Part shown: one piece after another, positions 43,956 to 52,224 of the stretch
Position numbering within the stretch: position 1 is the stretch's first letter
Layout of the letters: each line of letters starts with the position of its first letter
Source of the DNA: Massilia eburnea
GTDB taxonomy: Bacteria > Pseudomonadota > Gammaproteobacteria > Burkholderiales > Burkholderiaceae_D
Assembly (NCBI RefSeq): GCF_009720745.1
Contig: NZ_WNKX01000003.1
Location: forward strand, 124,001 to 188,000
DNA: 64,000 nucleotides
Direction: 5' to 3'
The notes under the pieces: generated by a model
Databases searched by the model: none
Seen by the model: only the letters and a program-made list of their open reading frames with translations
What the model was told of the DNA's origin: nothing
Made by a program: the position numbers and the translations under genes

Positions 43956-44534
43956 ATGAAATTCAGCACCTTCATCGCCGCCGTCCTGCTTGGCGCGGCA
44001 GCGACCAGCACCAATGCCACCGCCACAGTCCTCAGCTTCGATGACCTGACCGAAATGATGTATGGCGACGGCTTCCCGCTGGCCGCCAACATGAGCTATG
44101 ACGGGACAGGCCTGAGCTATGTGGAATCCGGCTTCAAACTGACCTTGCACGCCCCGAACGCGGCACCCGGCGCGGCAAACATCGGCACCGGCACCTTTGA
44201 ACCGCAGACTTTCAACTGGCACGATGGCCTGGACAACGGTTCCGACACGTACGTGACCCTCACCCGCGTCGGCGGCGGCCTATTCAACCTGGCGAGCTTC
44301 GATTACCTGACCGACGCAAGCAATGTTTCGGTCGATGGCAACCTGCTCGGCGCCATCGAGGATGCGGGCACCTGGACCACCGCACTTGCCGGCATCGCCG
44401 AACTGCGATTGAGCTCCGGCGCGTTTAACCAGATCGACAACGTCCAGGTCGATGCCGCCGTACCGCTGCCCGGAACATTGGCGCTGATGCTGGGCGGCCT
44501 GGCTGCCGCTGGCCTGGCGCGCCGCCGCAGCTGA
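43956..44534 (+). CDS. PEP-CTERM-type sorted exoprotein
   Basis: 192 residues. Signal peptide MKFSTFIAAVLLGAAATS, a beta-rich middle with SFDDLTEMMYGDGFPLAANMSYDGTGLSY and few lysines, and the C-terminal tail VPLPGTLALMLGGLAAAGLARRRS, which is the PEP-CTERM sorting signal (short proline motif, hydrophobic helix, arginine cluster) recognised by exosortase EpsH/XrtA. These proteins are anchored in the envelope or exopolysaccharide matrix. Its place 50 bases after the surface GH74 and before acyltransferase and GH3 genes suggests a role in binding substrate or matrix. No enzymatic motif is seen. Confidence 0.85.
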   Translation: MKFSTFIAAVLLGAAATSTNATATVLSFDDLTEMMYGDGFPLAANMSYDGTGLSYVESGFKLTLHAPNAAPGAANIGTGTFEPQTFNWHDGLDNGSDTYVTLTRVGGGLFNLASFDYLTDASNVSVDGNLLGAIEDAGTWTTALAGIAELRLSSGAFNQIDNVQVDAAVPLPGTLALMLGGLAAAGLARRRS

Positions 44535-44540
44535 CCTGCC

Positions 44541-45740
44541 ATGGATCATGCTGAACTCCAGATTGCGCCGCCCCGCCCTGCACATGGAACCGGGGCGTCG
44601 CGCTGGCTGGCGCTCGATTGGCTGCGGGGCCTCAGCATCATCGGCATGCTGTTGAATCTCACCCCGGGAGCGTGGGAAAAGCAGTATGGCTGGATGGTCC
44701 ATGCCAAGTGGGAAGGCGGCAACCTGGTGGACATGGTGGCGCCGGCCTTCCTGTTCTGCATCGGCGCCGCAATGCCGCTGTCGCTGTCACATCGGATGAA
44801 CATGGGACAACCGACGGCAGCCCTCTGGCGCCACGGATTGTGGCGCGCTGCCGTGCTGGTCGCGCTGGGTTTGTTCCTGAACGCCTATCCCGTCTTTGAC
44901 CCTGCCCATTTGCGCATTCCCGGCGTGCTGCAGAAAATCGGGCTGGCCTTCGCGTTGGCGCTCAGCCTGGTCCTGCTGACGATGCGCCGCACAACCGGCG
45001 GCTCGCCCCATTTCAGGCCATACATTCTGATCGGCGCCACGCTCTTTATTCTCGCATCACATTGGGCCCTGCTCTATTTCGTTCCTGTGCCAGGCTTCGG
45101 CGCGCCGCGCTTCGACCCCGTCGGCAGCTGGCCCGCCTATATCGACCGGCAGCTGTTCACCGTCCCGCACATGTTCGTCTGGTGGCCGGTCGATGGCAAG
45201 GTGGTTTTCGACCCCGATGGCCTACTCAACGCTTACACCAGCAGCGCCAGCGTATTGATTGGCGTGCTGGCTGGCCTCGCCCATATGAGCGGCAAGGTCA
45301 GACGCCCCGCTGCCACGGCCTTTGCCGCCGGCGCGGCAATGATCGTCCTGGCGCTGGCATTGAGCGGAATCTGCCCGATCATCAAGAACATCTATACTGC
45401 GACCTTTGTGCTGTTCAGCGCTGGCTTCTCGCTGGCCCTGCTCGCCCTGTTCAGCCTCTTGGCCGGCCTGTCAGCAACCAGCGTGCTTCTGTTCCCCTTG
45501 AAGGTATACGGCGCCAATCCGCTCCTCGCCTATGTGACCAGTTTTCTGCTTGCGCCGCTATTCGATTACAGCTGGCGCTTCGCAGGCGGCGCGGCCTCGA
45601 TCCGCAGCGCCGGCCAGGCCGCCTTGAGCGGCGTGTTCGATCCCTATGCAGCGTCGCTCACCTTCGGCCTGATCTATCTTGTGCTCCAGTTCCTGGTGCT
45701 GAAGGCCTGCTATCGGCGCCGCTGGATTCTTAAGCTTTAG
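44541..45740 (+). CDS. Polytopic acyltransferase-like membrane protein (HGSNAT/NagX-related, DUF5009 type)
   Basis: 399 residues with about ten membrane segments. RWLALDWLRGLSIIGMLLNLTPGAW is the hallmark N-terminus of the heparan-alpha-glucosaminide N-acetyltransferase-like group, followed by NLVDMVAPAFLFCIGAAMPLSLSHR and RIPGVLQKIGLAFALAL. The human relative moves acetyl groups from acetyl-CoA across the membrane onto sugar; bacterial NagX occurs in N-acetylglucosamine loci. Only six bases separate it from the PEP-CTERM stop, and GH3 starts 17 bases after it. Whether it acetylates or simply transports is unknown; it is distinct from the DUF418 protein at 721. Confidence 0.75.
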   Translation: MDHAELQIAPPRPAHGTGASRWLALDWLRGLSIIGMLLNLTPGAWEKQYGWMVHAKWEGGNLVDMVAPAFLFCIGAAMPLSLSHRMNMGQPTAALWRHGLWRAAVLVALGLFLNAYPVFDPAHLRIPGVLQKIGLAFALALSLVLLTMRRTTGGSPHFRPYILIGATLFILASHWALLYFVPVPGFGAPRFDPVGSWPAYIDRQLFTVPHMFVWWPVDGKVVFDPDGLLNAYTSSASVLIGVLAGLAHMSGKVRRPAATAFAAGAAMIVLALALSGICPIIKNIYTATFVLFSAGFSLALLALFSLLAGLSATSVLLFPLKVYGANPLLAYVTSFLLAPLFDYSWRFAGGAASIRSAGQAALSGVFDPYAASLTFGLIYLVLQFLVLKACYRRRWILKL

Positions 45741-45757
45741 TCCAACCTCGAAATTCC

Positions 45758-48406
45758 ATGACTCATCTCCGCAATCGCCGCCCCGTCCTGGCGGCACTCG
45801 TCTCCATGGCCTTGTCGTTCCATACCTGCCAGGCCCACGCAGCCAGCGCCGACGATCCTGGGCAGCGCGCCCGCGACCTGCTTTCCCGCATGTCAATCGA
45901 AGAAAAAGCCAGCCTGCTGCAACATGATTCGCCGGCCATTCCCCGCCTGGCCATCCCCGCGTACGACTGGTGGAATGAAGGCCTGCATGGCGTTGCCCGC
46001 GCCGGCAACGCCACGGTATTCCCGCAGGCGATCGCGCTGGCGGCGACCTGGAACGGCCCTCTCGTTACGCGCGTCGCGGACACGGTTGCGACAGAGTTCC
46101 GCGCCAAATACCGGCAAACCGTGGGCCCGGATGGCACCACCGCCTTGTATCGCGGCCTCACGGTGTGGTCGCCCAATATCAACATCTTCCGCGACCCGCG
46201 CTGGGGACGCGGCCAGGAAACCTATGGCGAAGATCCTTACCTGACATCGCGCATCGGCGTGGCCTACGTACGCGGCCTGCAAGGCGACAATCCCGCCACG
46301 CCCAAAGTATCGGCCACGGTCAAGCATTTCGCCGTCCACAGCGGGCCGGAAGCCGACCGCCACCGCGAAGATATCCATCCTTCGCCACATGACCTGACCG
46401 AAACGTATCTACCGGCATTTCATGACACCGTGACCGAAGGGCGGGCACTGGCGGTCATGTGCGCCTACAACGCAGTCGATGGCGTACCCGCCTGCGCCAG
46501 CGACAAGCTGCTCAAGGACACCCTGCGAAGCGATTGGCATTTCCAGGGCCATGTGGTGTCCGATTGCGGGGCGGTGGCCGACATCCACGGCGCCGAAGCG
46601 CACCACTATACCGCAACCCCGGAGCAAGCCGTGGCGGCCGCCATCAACGCCGGCACGGACGTCATGTGCGAATTCGGCAACAGTCCGACGGCAACTCCCG
46701 CCACGACGGTGCGCGCGGTGCAGCAAGGCTTGCTGGCCGAGCCCGTTCTCGACCGCGCCGTACTGCGCCTGCTGGAAGCGCGCATCCGCCTTGGTCTGCT
46801 GGACAAGCCCGGCAGCGGTCCATTCGGCCAGATCGCGGCCAGCGAAGTCGACACGCCGGCCCATCGCTCCCTGAACCTGGAAACAGCACGGCAATCGCTG
46901 GTGCTGCTGAAAAACGACGGCCTGCTGCCGCTGAAGCAAGCGCCGCGCAGCATCGCCGTCATCGGCCCGAACGCCGATAGCGTCGACGCCCTGGTCGGCA
47001 ACTACAACGGCACGCCATCGCAGCCGGTGACCGTCCTGGCCGGCCTGCGCGCCCGGTTCCCGCAGGCGCGCGTCACACACATCGAAGGCACCGGCTGGGT
47101 CGCCCCGCCGCTGCAGGACGTTCCGCCAGACCGCTTGTGCGTCGATGCGGCCTGCACCCATCCTGGCGTCAGACTGGAGCGCTTCGACAACCTTGCTTTG
47201 GAGGGCGCGCCAAGCGCGACCGAAACCGTGGCCAATGCCGCCCTCAAATGGGGATGGCCCGACAGCGCCGAACGCAAGACATCGACGCGCTGGTCCGGCT
47301 ACCTGCGTGCGGCCGAAAGCGGCACCCACCATTTCCGCCTGAAAGGCAACCAGGGCTACCGCATTCGTCTCGATGGCCGGCTCGTGGCCGATATGTGGGA
47401 CCTTGCCTGGCCGACTTCAAATGCCGGGCTTACCCTGGAGGCTGGAAAGCTGTACCGGATCGACATCGAGGCGCAGCAGACCGGCTGGGAGGGCGAACAG
47501 CAACTGCAGTGGACGCGCCCGAGCTTCGACAACGCCGCAGCACTGGAAGCGGCCCGCCAAGCCGACCTGGTGGTATTCGTGAGCGGCCTGACGTGGCAGC
47601 TTGAGGGCGAGGAAATGTCGGTGCACGCGCCCGGGTTCGCCGGTGGCGACCGCACCAGCATCGATCTCCCGGCGCCGCAGCAATCCTTGCTCGAACGTCT
47701 CCATGCTGAACTGCGCCCCCTGCACAAGCCTTTGGTGCTGGTCAATATGAGCGGCAGCGCCATGGCCCTGAACTGGGCCGACAGCCATGTGCCGGCCATT
47801 ATCCAGGCCTGGTATCCGGGTGGCGAAGGCGGACAGGCGATCGCCGAGCTCATTGCCGGCGACTTCAGCCCGGCCGGACGGCTGCCAGTCACGTTCTACC
47901 AATCTGCCGCGGACCTGCCGCCGTTCAAGGACTACGGCATGCAGGGGCGCACTTATAAATACTTCAAGGGCAAGCCGCTGTACCCATTCGGCCATGGCTT
48001 GAGCTATACGCACTTTACATACAAGAATGCTGCGGCAGTGCCGAAGACGGTGTGCACCGGCTTCGATGTCAGGCTCGCGGTCGACGTGAAAAACGATGGC
48101 AAGCGGGCCGGCGACGAAGTGGTGCAATGGTATGTATCGCGGCCGGAACCGGGCGCGCCGAACCGCACCCTCGCCGGCTTTACCCGCATCGCCCTGGGCG
48201 CGGGTGAAACACGCCGCGTCACCTTCACGCTCAACGCCAAGGCGCTCAGCACTGTCGACGCGGCCGGCCGGCGCAACGTCGAACCCGGGCCGGCCGAGGT
48301 CTGGATCGGCGGCGGCCAGCCCGGTGGCGCGGGCAGCGCCGGCCAGGCTGCGGGAATCGGCGTGAAATTGACGGTCAAAGGCCGGCGCAGCCTGCCGCCG
48401 TTCTGA
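45758..48406 (+). CDS. GH3 beta-glycosidase with inserted PA14 domain
   Basis: 882 residues, signal peptide to about 29. N-terminal barrel with SPNINIFRDPRWGRGQETYGEDPYL, KHFAVHSGPE and VVSDCGAVADIH (nucleophile Asp269). PA14 module at about 465-590 (VRLERFDNLALEG, GYLRAAESGTHHFRLKGNQGYRIRLDGRLV). Second alpha/beta domain with PGGEGGQAIAELIAGDFSPAGRLPVTFY and YPFGHGLSYTHF, then a fibronectin-like C-terminus. The SDCGA form of the nucleophile motif is common in beta-xylosidases and some beta-glucosidases. It would finish the breakdown of oligosaccharides after GH31 and fucosidase action. No clear Shine-Dalgarno precedes the ATG; a start slightly downstream is not excluded. Confidence 0.9.
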   Translation: MTHLRNRRPVLAALVSMALSFHTCQAHAASADDPGQRARDLLSRMSIEEKASLLQHDSPAIPRLAIPAYDWWNEGLHGVARAGNATVFPQAIALAATWNGPLVTRVADTVATEFRAKYRQTVGPDGTTALYRGLTVWSPNINIFRDPRWGRGQETYGEDPYLTSRIGVAYVRGLQGDNPATPKVSATVKHFAVHSGPEADRHREDIHPSPHDLTETYLPAFHDTVTEGRALAVMCAYNAVDGVPACASDKLLKDTLRSDWHFQGHVVSDCGAVADIHGAEAHHYTATPEQAVAAAINAGTDVMCEFGNSPTATPATTVRAVQQGLLAEPVLDRAVLRLLEARIRLGLLDKPGSGPFGQIAASEVDTPAHRSLNLETARQSLVLLKNDGLLPLKQAPRSIAVIGPNADSVDALVGNYNGTPSQPVTVLAGLRARFPQARVTHIEGTGWVAPPLQDVPPDRLCVDAACTHPGVRLERFDNLALEGAPSATETVANAALKWGWPDSAERKTSTRWSGYLRAAESGTHHFRLKGNQGYRIRLDGRLVADMWDLAWPTSNAGLTLEAGKLYRIDIEAQQTGWEGEQQLQWTRPSFDNAAALEAARQADLVVFVSGLTWQLEGEEMSVHAPGFAGGDRTSIDLPAPQQSLLERLHAELRPLHKPLVLVNMSGSAMALNWADSHVPAIIQAWYPGGEGGQAIAELIAGDFSPAGRLPVTFYQSAADLPPFKDYGMQGRTYKYFKGKPLYPFGHGLSYTHFTYKNAAAVPKTVCTGFDVRLAVDVKNDGKRAGDEVVQWYVSRPEPGAPNRTLAGFTRIALGAGETRRVTFTLNAKALSTVDAAGRRNVEPGPAEVWIGGGQPGGAGSAGQAAGIGVKLTVKGRRSLPPF

Positions 48407-48438
48407 CCAAATCGTCGCGCCGGCGCCGCTAACTGACG

Positions 48439-48467
48439 TTGACAGGCGCAGGTCTTGGGCACAAACT
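48439..48467 (+). promoter_or_regulatory. Sigma-70-type promoter giving a leaderless solute-binding protein mRNA
   Basis: TTGACA at 48439-48444, a 17-base spacer and CAAACT at 48462-48467, then six bases to the ATG at 48474. No Shine-Dalgarno is present. The predicted transcription start falls on the start codon. Confidence 0.5.
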
Positions 48468-48473
48468 TGTTTC

Positions 48474-49742
48474 ATGATGGCCACACAGACCATGCCGTCG
48501 GACCACGCGCTTCCCCGCCGCCGGGCTTGGCTGAAGGGAGCGATGGCCTCGTGCGTGGTGTGTGCCTTGCCCGGTTTGGCCGCCGCAGCCGAACAATTAT
48601 TTGTCGACTATATCCTGTCGAGCGGCGCCCAGAGAACGGCATGGACACGCATCATCAATGAGTTCTCCAAGGCAAACCCAGATATTGCCGTGAAACAACG
48701 CGACTATCCGTGGGCGCAATACGAGCGGGATTTCACGGCGCGGCTGCACAGCGGACAGGTCGACATCGCGTTCTCGTATGCCGGAGAGCGCCTGCGCGAC
48801 GCGGTCGCAAGCAAATTGCTGGTCCCGCTGGACAGCGACACGCTTGCGCTGCTCAAAAAGAGCAGATTCTACCCAGCCACCCTGGAGGGGACCCGCATCG
48901 ATGGCGAGGTCTATGGTTTCCCCTTGTATTACTACCCCTGGGGCTTCGTCTATCGGAAATCACTATTCCAAAGCCTGGGCCTTGAGCCGCCGGCTTCATG
49001 GAACGATTTCCAGCACGTATGCGAACGATTGAAGGCCGCGAACGTCAGCCCGATCGGCCTGGGCGCCGCGAACAACTGGCCTGCCGCCGCCTGGTTCGAC
49101 TACCTTGACCTGCGCATCAATGGCCTGGAGTTCCACCGCAAGCTACTGCGTGGCGATGTCCCTTTCACGGACCACAGGGTGAAGAAAGTGTTCAATACCT
49201 GGGCGAGCTTGCTGCGCAAGGACTACTTCTTCAAGCCGACCATCGAAATGAATCACGAACGTGTATTGCCCTACTTGTACCGCAACCAGGTAGGCATGAT
49301 GCTGACCGGGAGCTTCGTCGCCGCAAGGTTTCCGGACGCGCTTGCGGACGATATCGGTTTCTTCGCCTTCCCAAGCATTTTGCCCGACATGCCGCAATTC
49401 GAGGATGTCCCGCTCGACGTGCTGGTTCTACCTGCGCGCGTGGCAAATCCCCAGGCCCGCAAGCGCTTCCTGGCCTTTCTCGCCGAAAGCGGTGCAGTGC
49501 GGCAGATCGCCGAGGCGAACCAGACTTTCCCCGCCCAGGCCGACCCCTCGTTGGCGCACATCCGGATGGAAGAGGCTTCACGGCAGGTGTTGGCCAATGC
49601 GGCCGGACTGAGCACATTCTTCGACCGCGAAGCCAAGGTGGAACTGATTGACCCGGTGTTCGATGGCTTGCGCCAGTTCCTCCGGCCGCCGCATGACACG
49701 GACAAAGCTGTCCTCACTATCGAGACACTGCGCCAGAAGTAG
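48474..49742 (+). CDS. Orphan extracellular solute-binding protein (family 1, sugar-type)
   Basis: 422 residues. The N-terminus has PRRRAWLKGAMASCVVCALPGLAAAAE, a twin-arginine-like signal. The mature part follows the family 1 binding-protein plan: IINEFSKANPDIAVKQRDYPWAQYERDFTARLHSGQVDIAFSY, YGFPLYYYPWGFVYRKSLFQSLGLEPPASWNDFQHVCERLKAANVSPIGLG, and GMMLTGSFVAARFPD. No ABC permease or ATPase gene accompanies it. It may serve a distant transporter or act as the periplasmic sensor of a two-component system. It converges with the MacB-like permease gene. Confidence 0.82.
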   Translation: MMATQTMPSDHALPRRRAWLKGAMASCVVCALPGLAAAAEQLFVDYILSSGAQRTAWTRIINEFSKANPDIAVKQRDYPWAQYERDFTARLHSGQVDIAFSYAGERLRDAVASKLLVPLDSDTLALLKKSRFYPATLEGTRIDGEVYGFPLYYYPWGFVYRKSLFQSLGLEPPASWNDFQHVCERLKAANVSPIGLGAANNWPAAAWFDYLDLRINGLEFHRKLLRGDVPFTDHRVKKVFNTWASLLRKDYFFKPTIEMNHERVLPYLYRNQVGMMLTGSFVAARFPDALADDIGFFAFPSILPDMPQFEDVPLDVLVLPARVANPQARKRFLAFLAESGAVRQIAEANQTFPAQADPSLAHIRMEEASRQVLANAAGLSTFFDREAKVELIDPVFDGLRQFLRPPHDTDKAVLTIETLRQK

Positions 49743-49789
49743 CGGCGCTGCGCCCGCAGCTCCCGCTAACCGTCGCTGCGCAGCGCCGC
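49742..49789. repeat. 12-base inverted repeat between convergent genes
   Basis: GCGGCGCTGCGC at 49742-49753 and GCGCAGCGCCGC at 49778-49789 are perfect complements with a 24-base loop, spanning the stops of the binding-protein and permease genes. It has no T-run but is symmetrically placed to slow transcripts from both sides. Confidence 0.5.
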
Positions 49790-51001
49790 GATCGGATCCA
49801 GCGCCGCCGCCTGGCGCGCCGGGTACACGCCAAACGCCAGCCCGACCGCCACGCACAGCAGCACCGCCAGGAGCAGGCTCAGTGGCGACCACGCCACCGA
49901 CCATCCGGCCAGTGCGGCGATCACGTAGGCCGCGACGGCGCCAAGCACGATGCCCAGCAGCGCCCCGCTGACAGCGATGACCAGCGCCTCCGCCAGGAAC
50001 TGCTCCACCACGTCGCGCCGGCGAGCGCCCAGGGCGCGCTTCAGGCCCACTTCGCGGCGGCGCTCCAGCACATTGGCCAGCATGATGTTCATGATGCCGA
50101 TGCCGCCCACCAGCAGCGACACCGCCGCGATCGAACTCATGACGATGGTGAAAATACGCTGCGTCTGCTGGTTCTGGCGGTACAGCCCCATGGGCACGAT
50201 CAGGTTGGTGTCGTCGGCGCCGCCGTGGCGCTGGGCGATCAGGGCCTGCAACACGCGCGCAGCGCTGTCCGGCGCCACCTTGCCGTCCAGACGCACACTG
50301 ATGCCGTCCACCTCATCCTCGATGCGCTTGAAGCTGAAGCGCGAACGGCCTGTTTCCCATGGCACGAACAGGCGCTCGTCGTCCAGCCCCAGCTTGACGC
50401 CTTCGAATTCCGCCTTGCTCGGCGTACGGTCGGCCAGCACGCCAACCACTTGCAGCCAGACGTGATTGAGCTTGACCCGCTGCCCGACCGCCGGCGTGGC
50501 GCCGAACAGGGTGTGCGACAGGCGGGCGCCGAGCACGCACACCGGGGAGCGCCTGGCGCCGTCGGCCTGGCTCAGCCAGCGTCCTTCCTTCAAGGCCAGC
50601 CCGCTATGTTCTGCGTAGCCTGGCGACACCGCGAATGCACGGCCACTCGCCACTTGCGAACCGAACACCAGCTGATCAACCTTGATTTCCTTTTTCAGCG
50701 CCACCGAACGCACACCGGGTACCACCGCCAGCGCCGCTGCGCCATCGGCGGCCGACAAGCCAAGCGAACGCGTACGCACTTCTTTCAATTGCTCCGCTTC
50801 GATATTTTTGCTCTCGACCAGCACGTTGTCCAGCCCCAGTTCAGCCACCAGGCGCAAGGCTTCGCGCTTGCTGCCTTCGCCCACTGCCAGCATGGCGACA
50901 ATGGCGCCCACGCCGAAGATCATGCCCAGCAGCGTCAGCCCGGTACGCAGCTTGCGCCGCCGCAGCTCGGCGACCGCCTCCAATATCAATGCACGGTTCA
51001 T
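49766..51001 (-). CDS. MacB-like ABC transporter permease
   Basis: 411 residues. One membrane segment near the N-terminus (LTLLGMIFGVGAIVAMLAVGEGSK), a large periplasmic domain (about 50-280) and three C-terminal segments with SLLVGGIGIMNIMLANVLERRREVGLKRALGARRRDVV, the signature of the MacB/FtsX permeases. Such permeases drive extrusion of periplasmic peptides, lipoproteins or drugs through a partner adaptor and outer-membrane channel. Its start overlaps the stop of the lipoprotein adaptor as ATGA. The ATPase is encoded separately at 54203, unlike fused MacB. Confidence 0.9.
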   Translation of the reverse strand: MNRALILEAVAELRRRKLRTGLTLLGMIFGVGAIVAMLAVGEGSKREALRLVAELGLDNVLVESKNIEAEQLKEVRTRSLGLSAADGAAALAVVPGVRSVALKKEIKVDQLVFGSQVASGRAFAVSPGYAEHSGLALKEGRWLSQADGARRSPVCVLGARLSHTLFGATPAVGQRVKLNHVWLQVVGVLADRTPSKAEFEGVKLGLDDERLFVPWETGRSRFSFKRIEDEVDGISVRLDGKVAPDSAARVLQALIAQRHGGADDTNLIVPMGLYRQNQQTQRIFTIVMSSIAAVSLLVGGIGIMNIMLANVLERRREVGLKRALGARRRDVVEQFLAEALVIAVSGALLGIVLGAVAAYVIAALAGWSVAWSPLSLLLAVLLCVAVGLAFGVYPARQAAALDPIAALRSDG

Positions 51002-52224
51002 GACTTTATTTCCGCCGGCGGCACCAGGATGATGCGCGCACCGGCCGCCAGGCCGCTTTTGATTTCGCTGCGCACAGGACCGCGCTGGCCCAGTTCAATC
51101 TTGTGTTTGACCGGCCGCCCCGCATCGTCGGTGTACACCACGTAGCCGGCGCCCTCCTGCACCAGCGACACGTTCGGCACCGTCAGCGCCGATTGACGAG
51201 CCACCAGCCAGACGGTTCCATTCAGCGCCTGCCCTGGTTTCAGCCCCAGGCGGCGCGCTGCGTCAGTCGCGATGGCGGCGTCGAACTCCGTGTATTTGAC
51301 GGGCGAGTCGGACGAAATGGTACTGGCGCTGCTGCTTACCTTGGTCACGGCCAGATCGAGTTCGGTTCCGGTTCCGGCCAGCCGTACGCGCACCGGCATG
51401 CCAGGCTTGAGCCCATAAGCCCGCCCTTCCGGCACGCTGAAGCGCGCCACCAGCTGGTCCAGGTCCGGGATGAAGCCGAACGCTTCGCCAGCCATCTGGC
51501 TGGCGCCTACCAGCGCCTTGGCGCCATCCCAGCGCGCCGCCTGCAGGAAAACGCCATCGTGCGGCGCCAGCAGCTCGAGCGAATCCAGGCTCTGGCGCTT
51601 TTGCACGGCAGTCTGCTGCACGCTGTCGCGCTGGGAATGCAGGACCGCCTCCTGTGCGGCGCTTCGCGCCTGCGCCTGGCCGCCTTTCCAGTCAAGGTAG
51701 CCGCGCTTGGTGGTGAGAAAACCCACGTCAGCCAGCGCATCCAGGATGGTGTTTTTGGCGAACACGCTCAAATCCACGTTGGCATAGCGGCGGCTGAGGC
51801 TTAGGTCATCTTCTACCTTGGCGCGCTCGCCGGCCAGCACGCCGCGGTCGACGGCCGCGGCCTGGCGGCTGGCCTCTTCCGCCAGCGTCTTGCGCAAGAG
51901 TTCATATTCAGCCTGGCTCAATTCCATGCGCGACTGCGGGGCGTCGAAACGGGCCACGACCTGGCCTTTTTTAACGCTGCTGCCATCGGCCACCATGTCC
52001 ACCAGCACCCGGCTGGACCAGCCGCTGCCCGGTACCGCAAGCGGCGTATCGGAAGCGGCTTTGATCTCGCCTTCCGCCTCCACGGTTTCATTCCATGCGC
52101 GCGCCGCGAGCGTTTCACTGGTGCCGGACGCAGCCGGCGGTGTCGCATCGCAAGCAGACAGCAAAGCGGCGCCAATGGCCGCGCTGACGGCCAGTTTGAG
52201 TGAGTGATGCATTGGTCTTCTCAT
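50998..52224 (-). CDS. HlyD/RND-type periplasmic adaptor, lipoprotein
   Basis: 408 residues. Signal peptide ending in lipobox LLSAC. It shows the lipoyl-type half-motifs around a coiled coil: VEAEGEIKAASDTPLAVPG and KKGQVVARFDAP, then a long helical hairpin (AEYELLRKTLAEEASRQAAAV..) and LELLAPHDGVFL, followed by a beta-barrel domain with RFSVPEGRAYGLKPGMPVRVRL. It links the permease to an outer-membrane channel not encoded here. The ATG at 52224 overlaps the stop of the preceding adaptor as ATGA; an ATG at 52212 is the alternative. Confidence 0.87.
   Translation of the reverse strand: MRRPMHHSLKLAVSAAIGAALLSACDATPPAASGTSETLAARAWNETVEAEGEIKAASDTPLAVPGSGWSSRVLVDMVADGSSVKKGQVVARFDAPQSRMELSQAEYELLRKTLAEEASRQAAAVDRGVLAGERAKVEDDLSLSRRYANVDLSVFAKNTILDALADVGFLTTKRGYLDWKGGQAQARSAAQEAVLHSQRDSVQQTAVQKRQSLDSLELLAPHDGVFLQAARWDGAKALVGASQMAGEAFGFIPDLDQLVARFSVPEGRAYGLKPGMPVRVRLAGTGTELDLAVTKVSSSASTISSDSPVKYTEFDAAIATDAARRLGLKPGQALNGTVWLVARQSALTVPNVSLVQEGAGYVVYTDDAGRPVKHKIELGQRGPVRSEIKSGLAAGARIILVPPAEIKS

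Noticed and set aside
48409..48444. Weak resemblance of the region before the solute-binding protein to the shared module
   Set aside because: AAATCGT and a -35 stand about 30 bases apart, but box 2 (TTGGTGATTTT) is missing.
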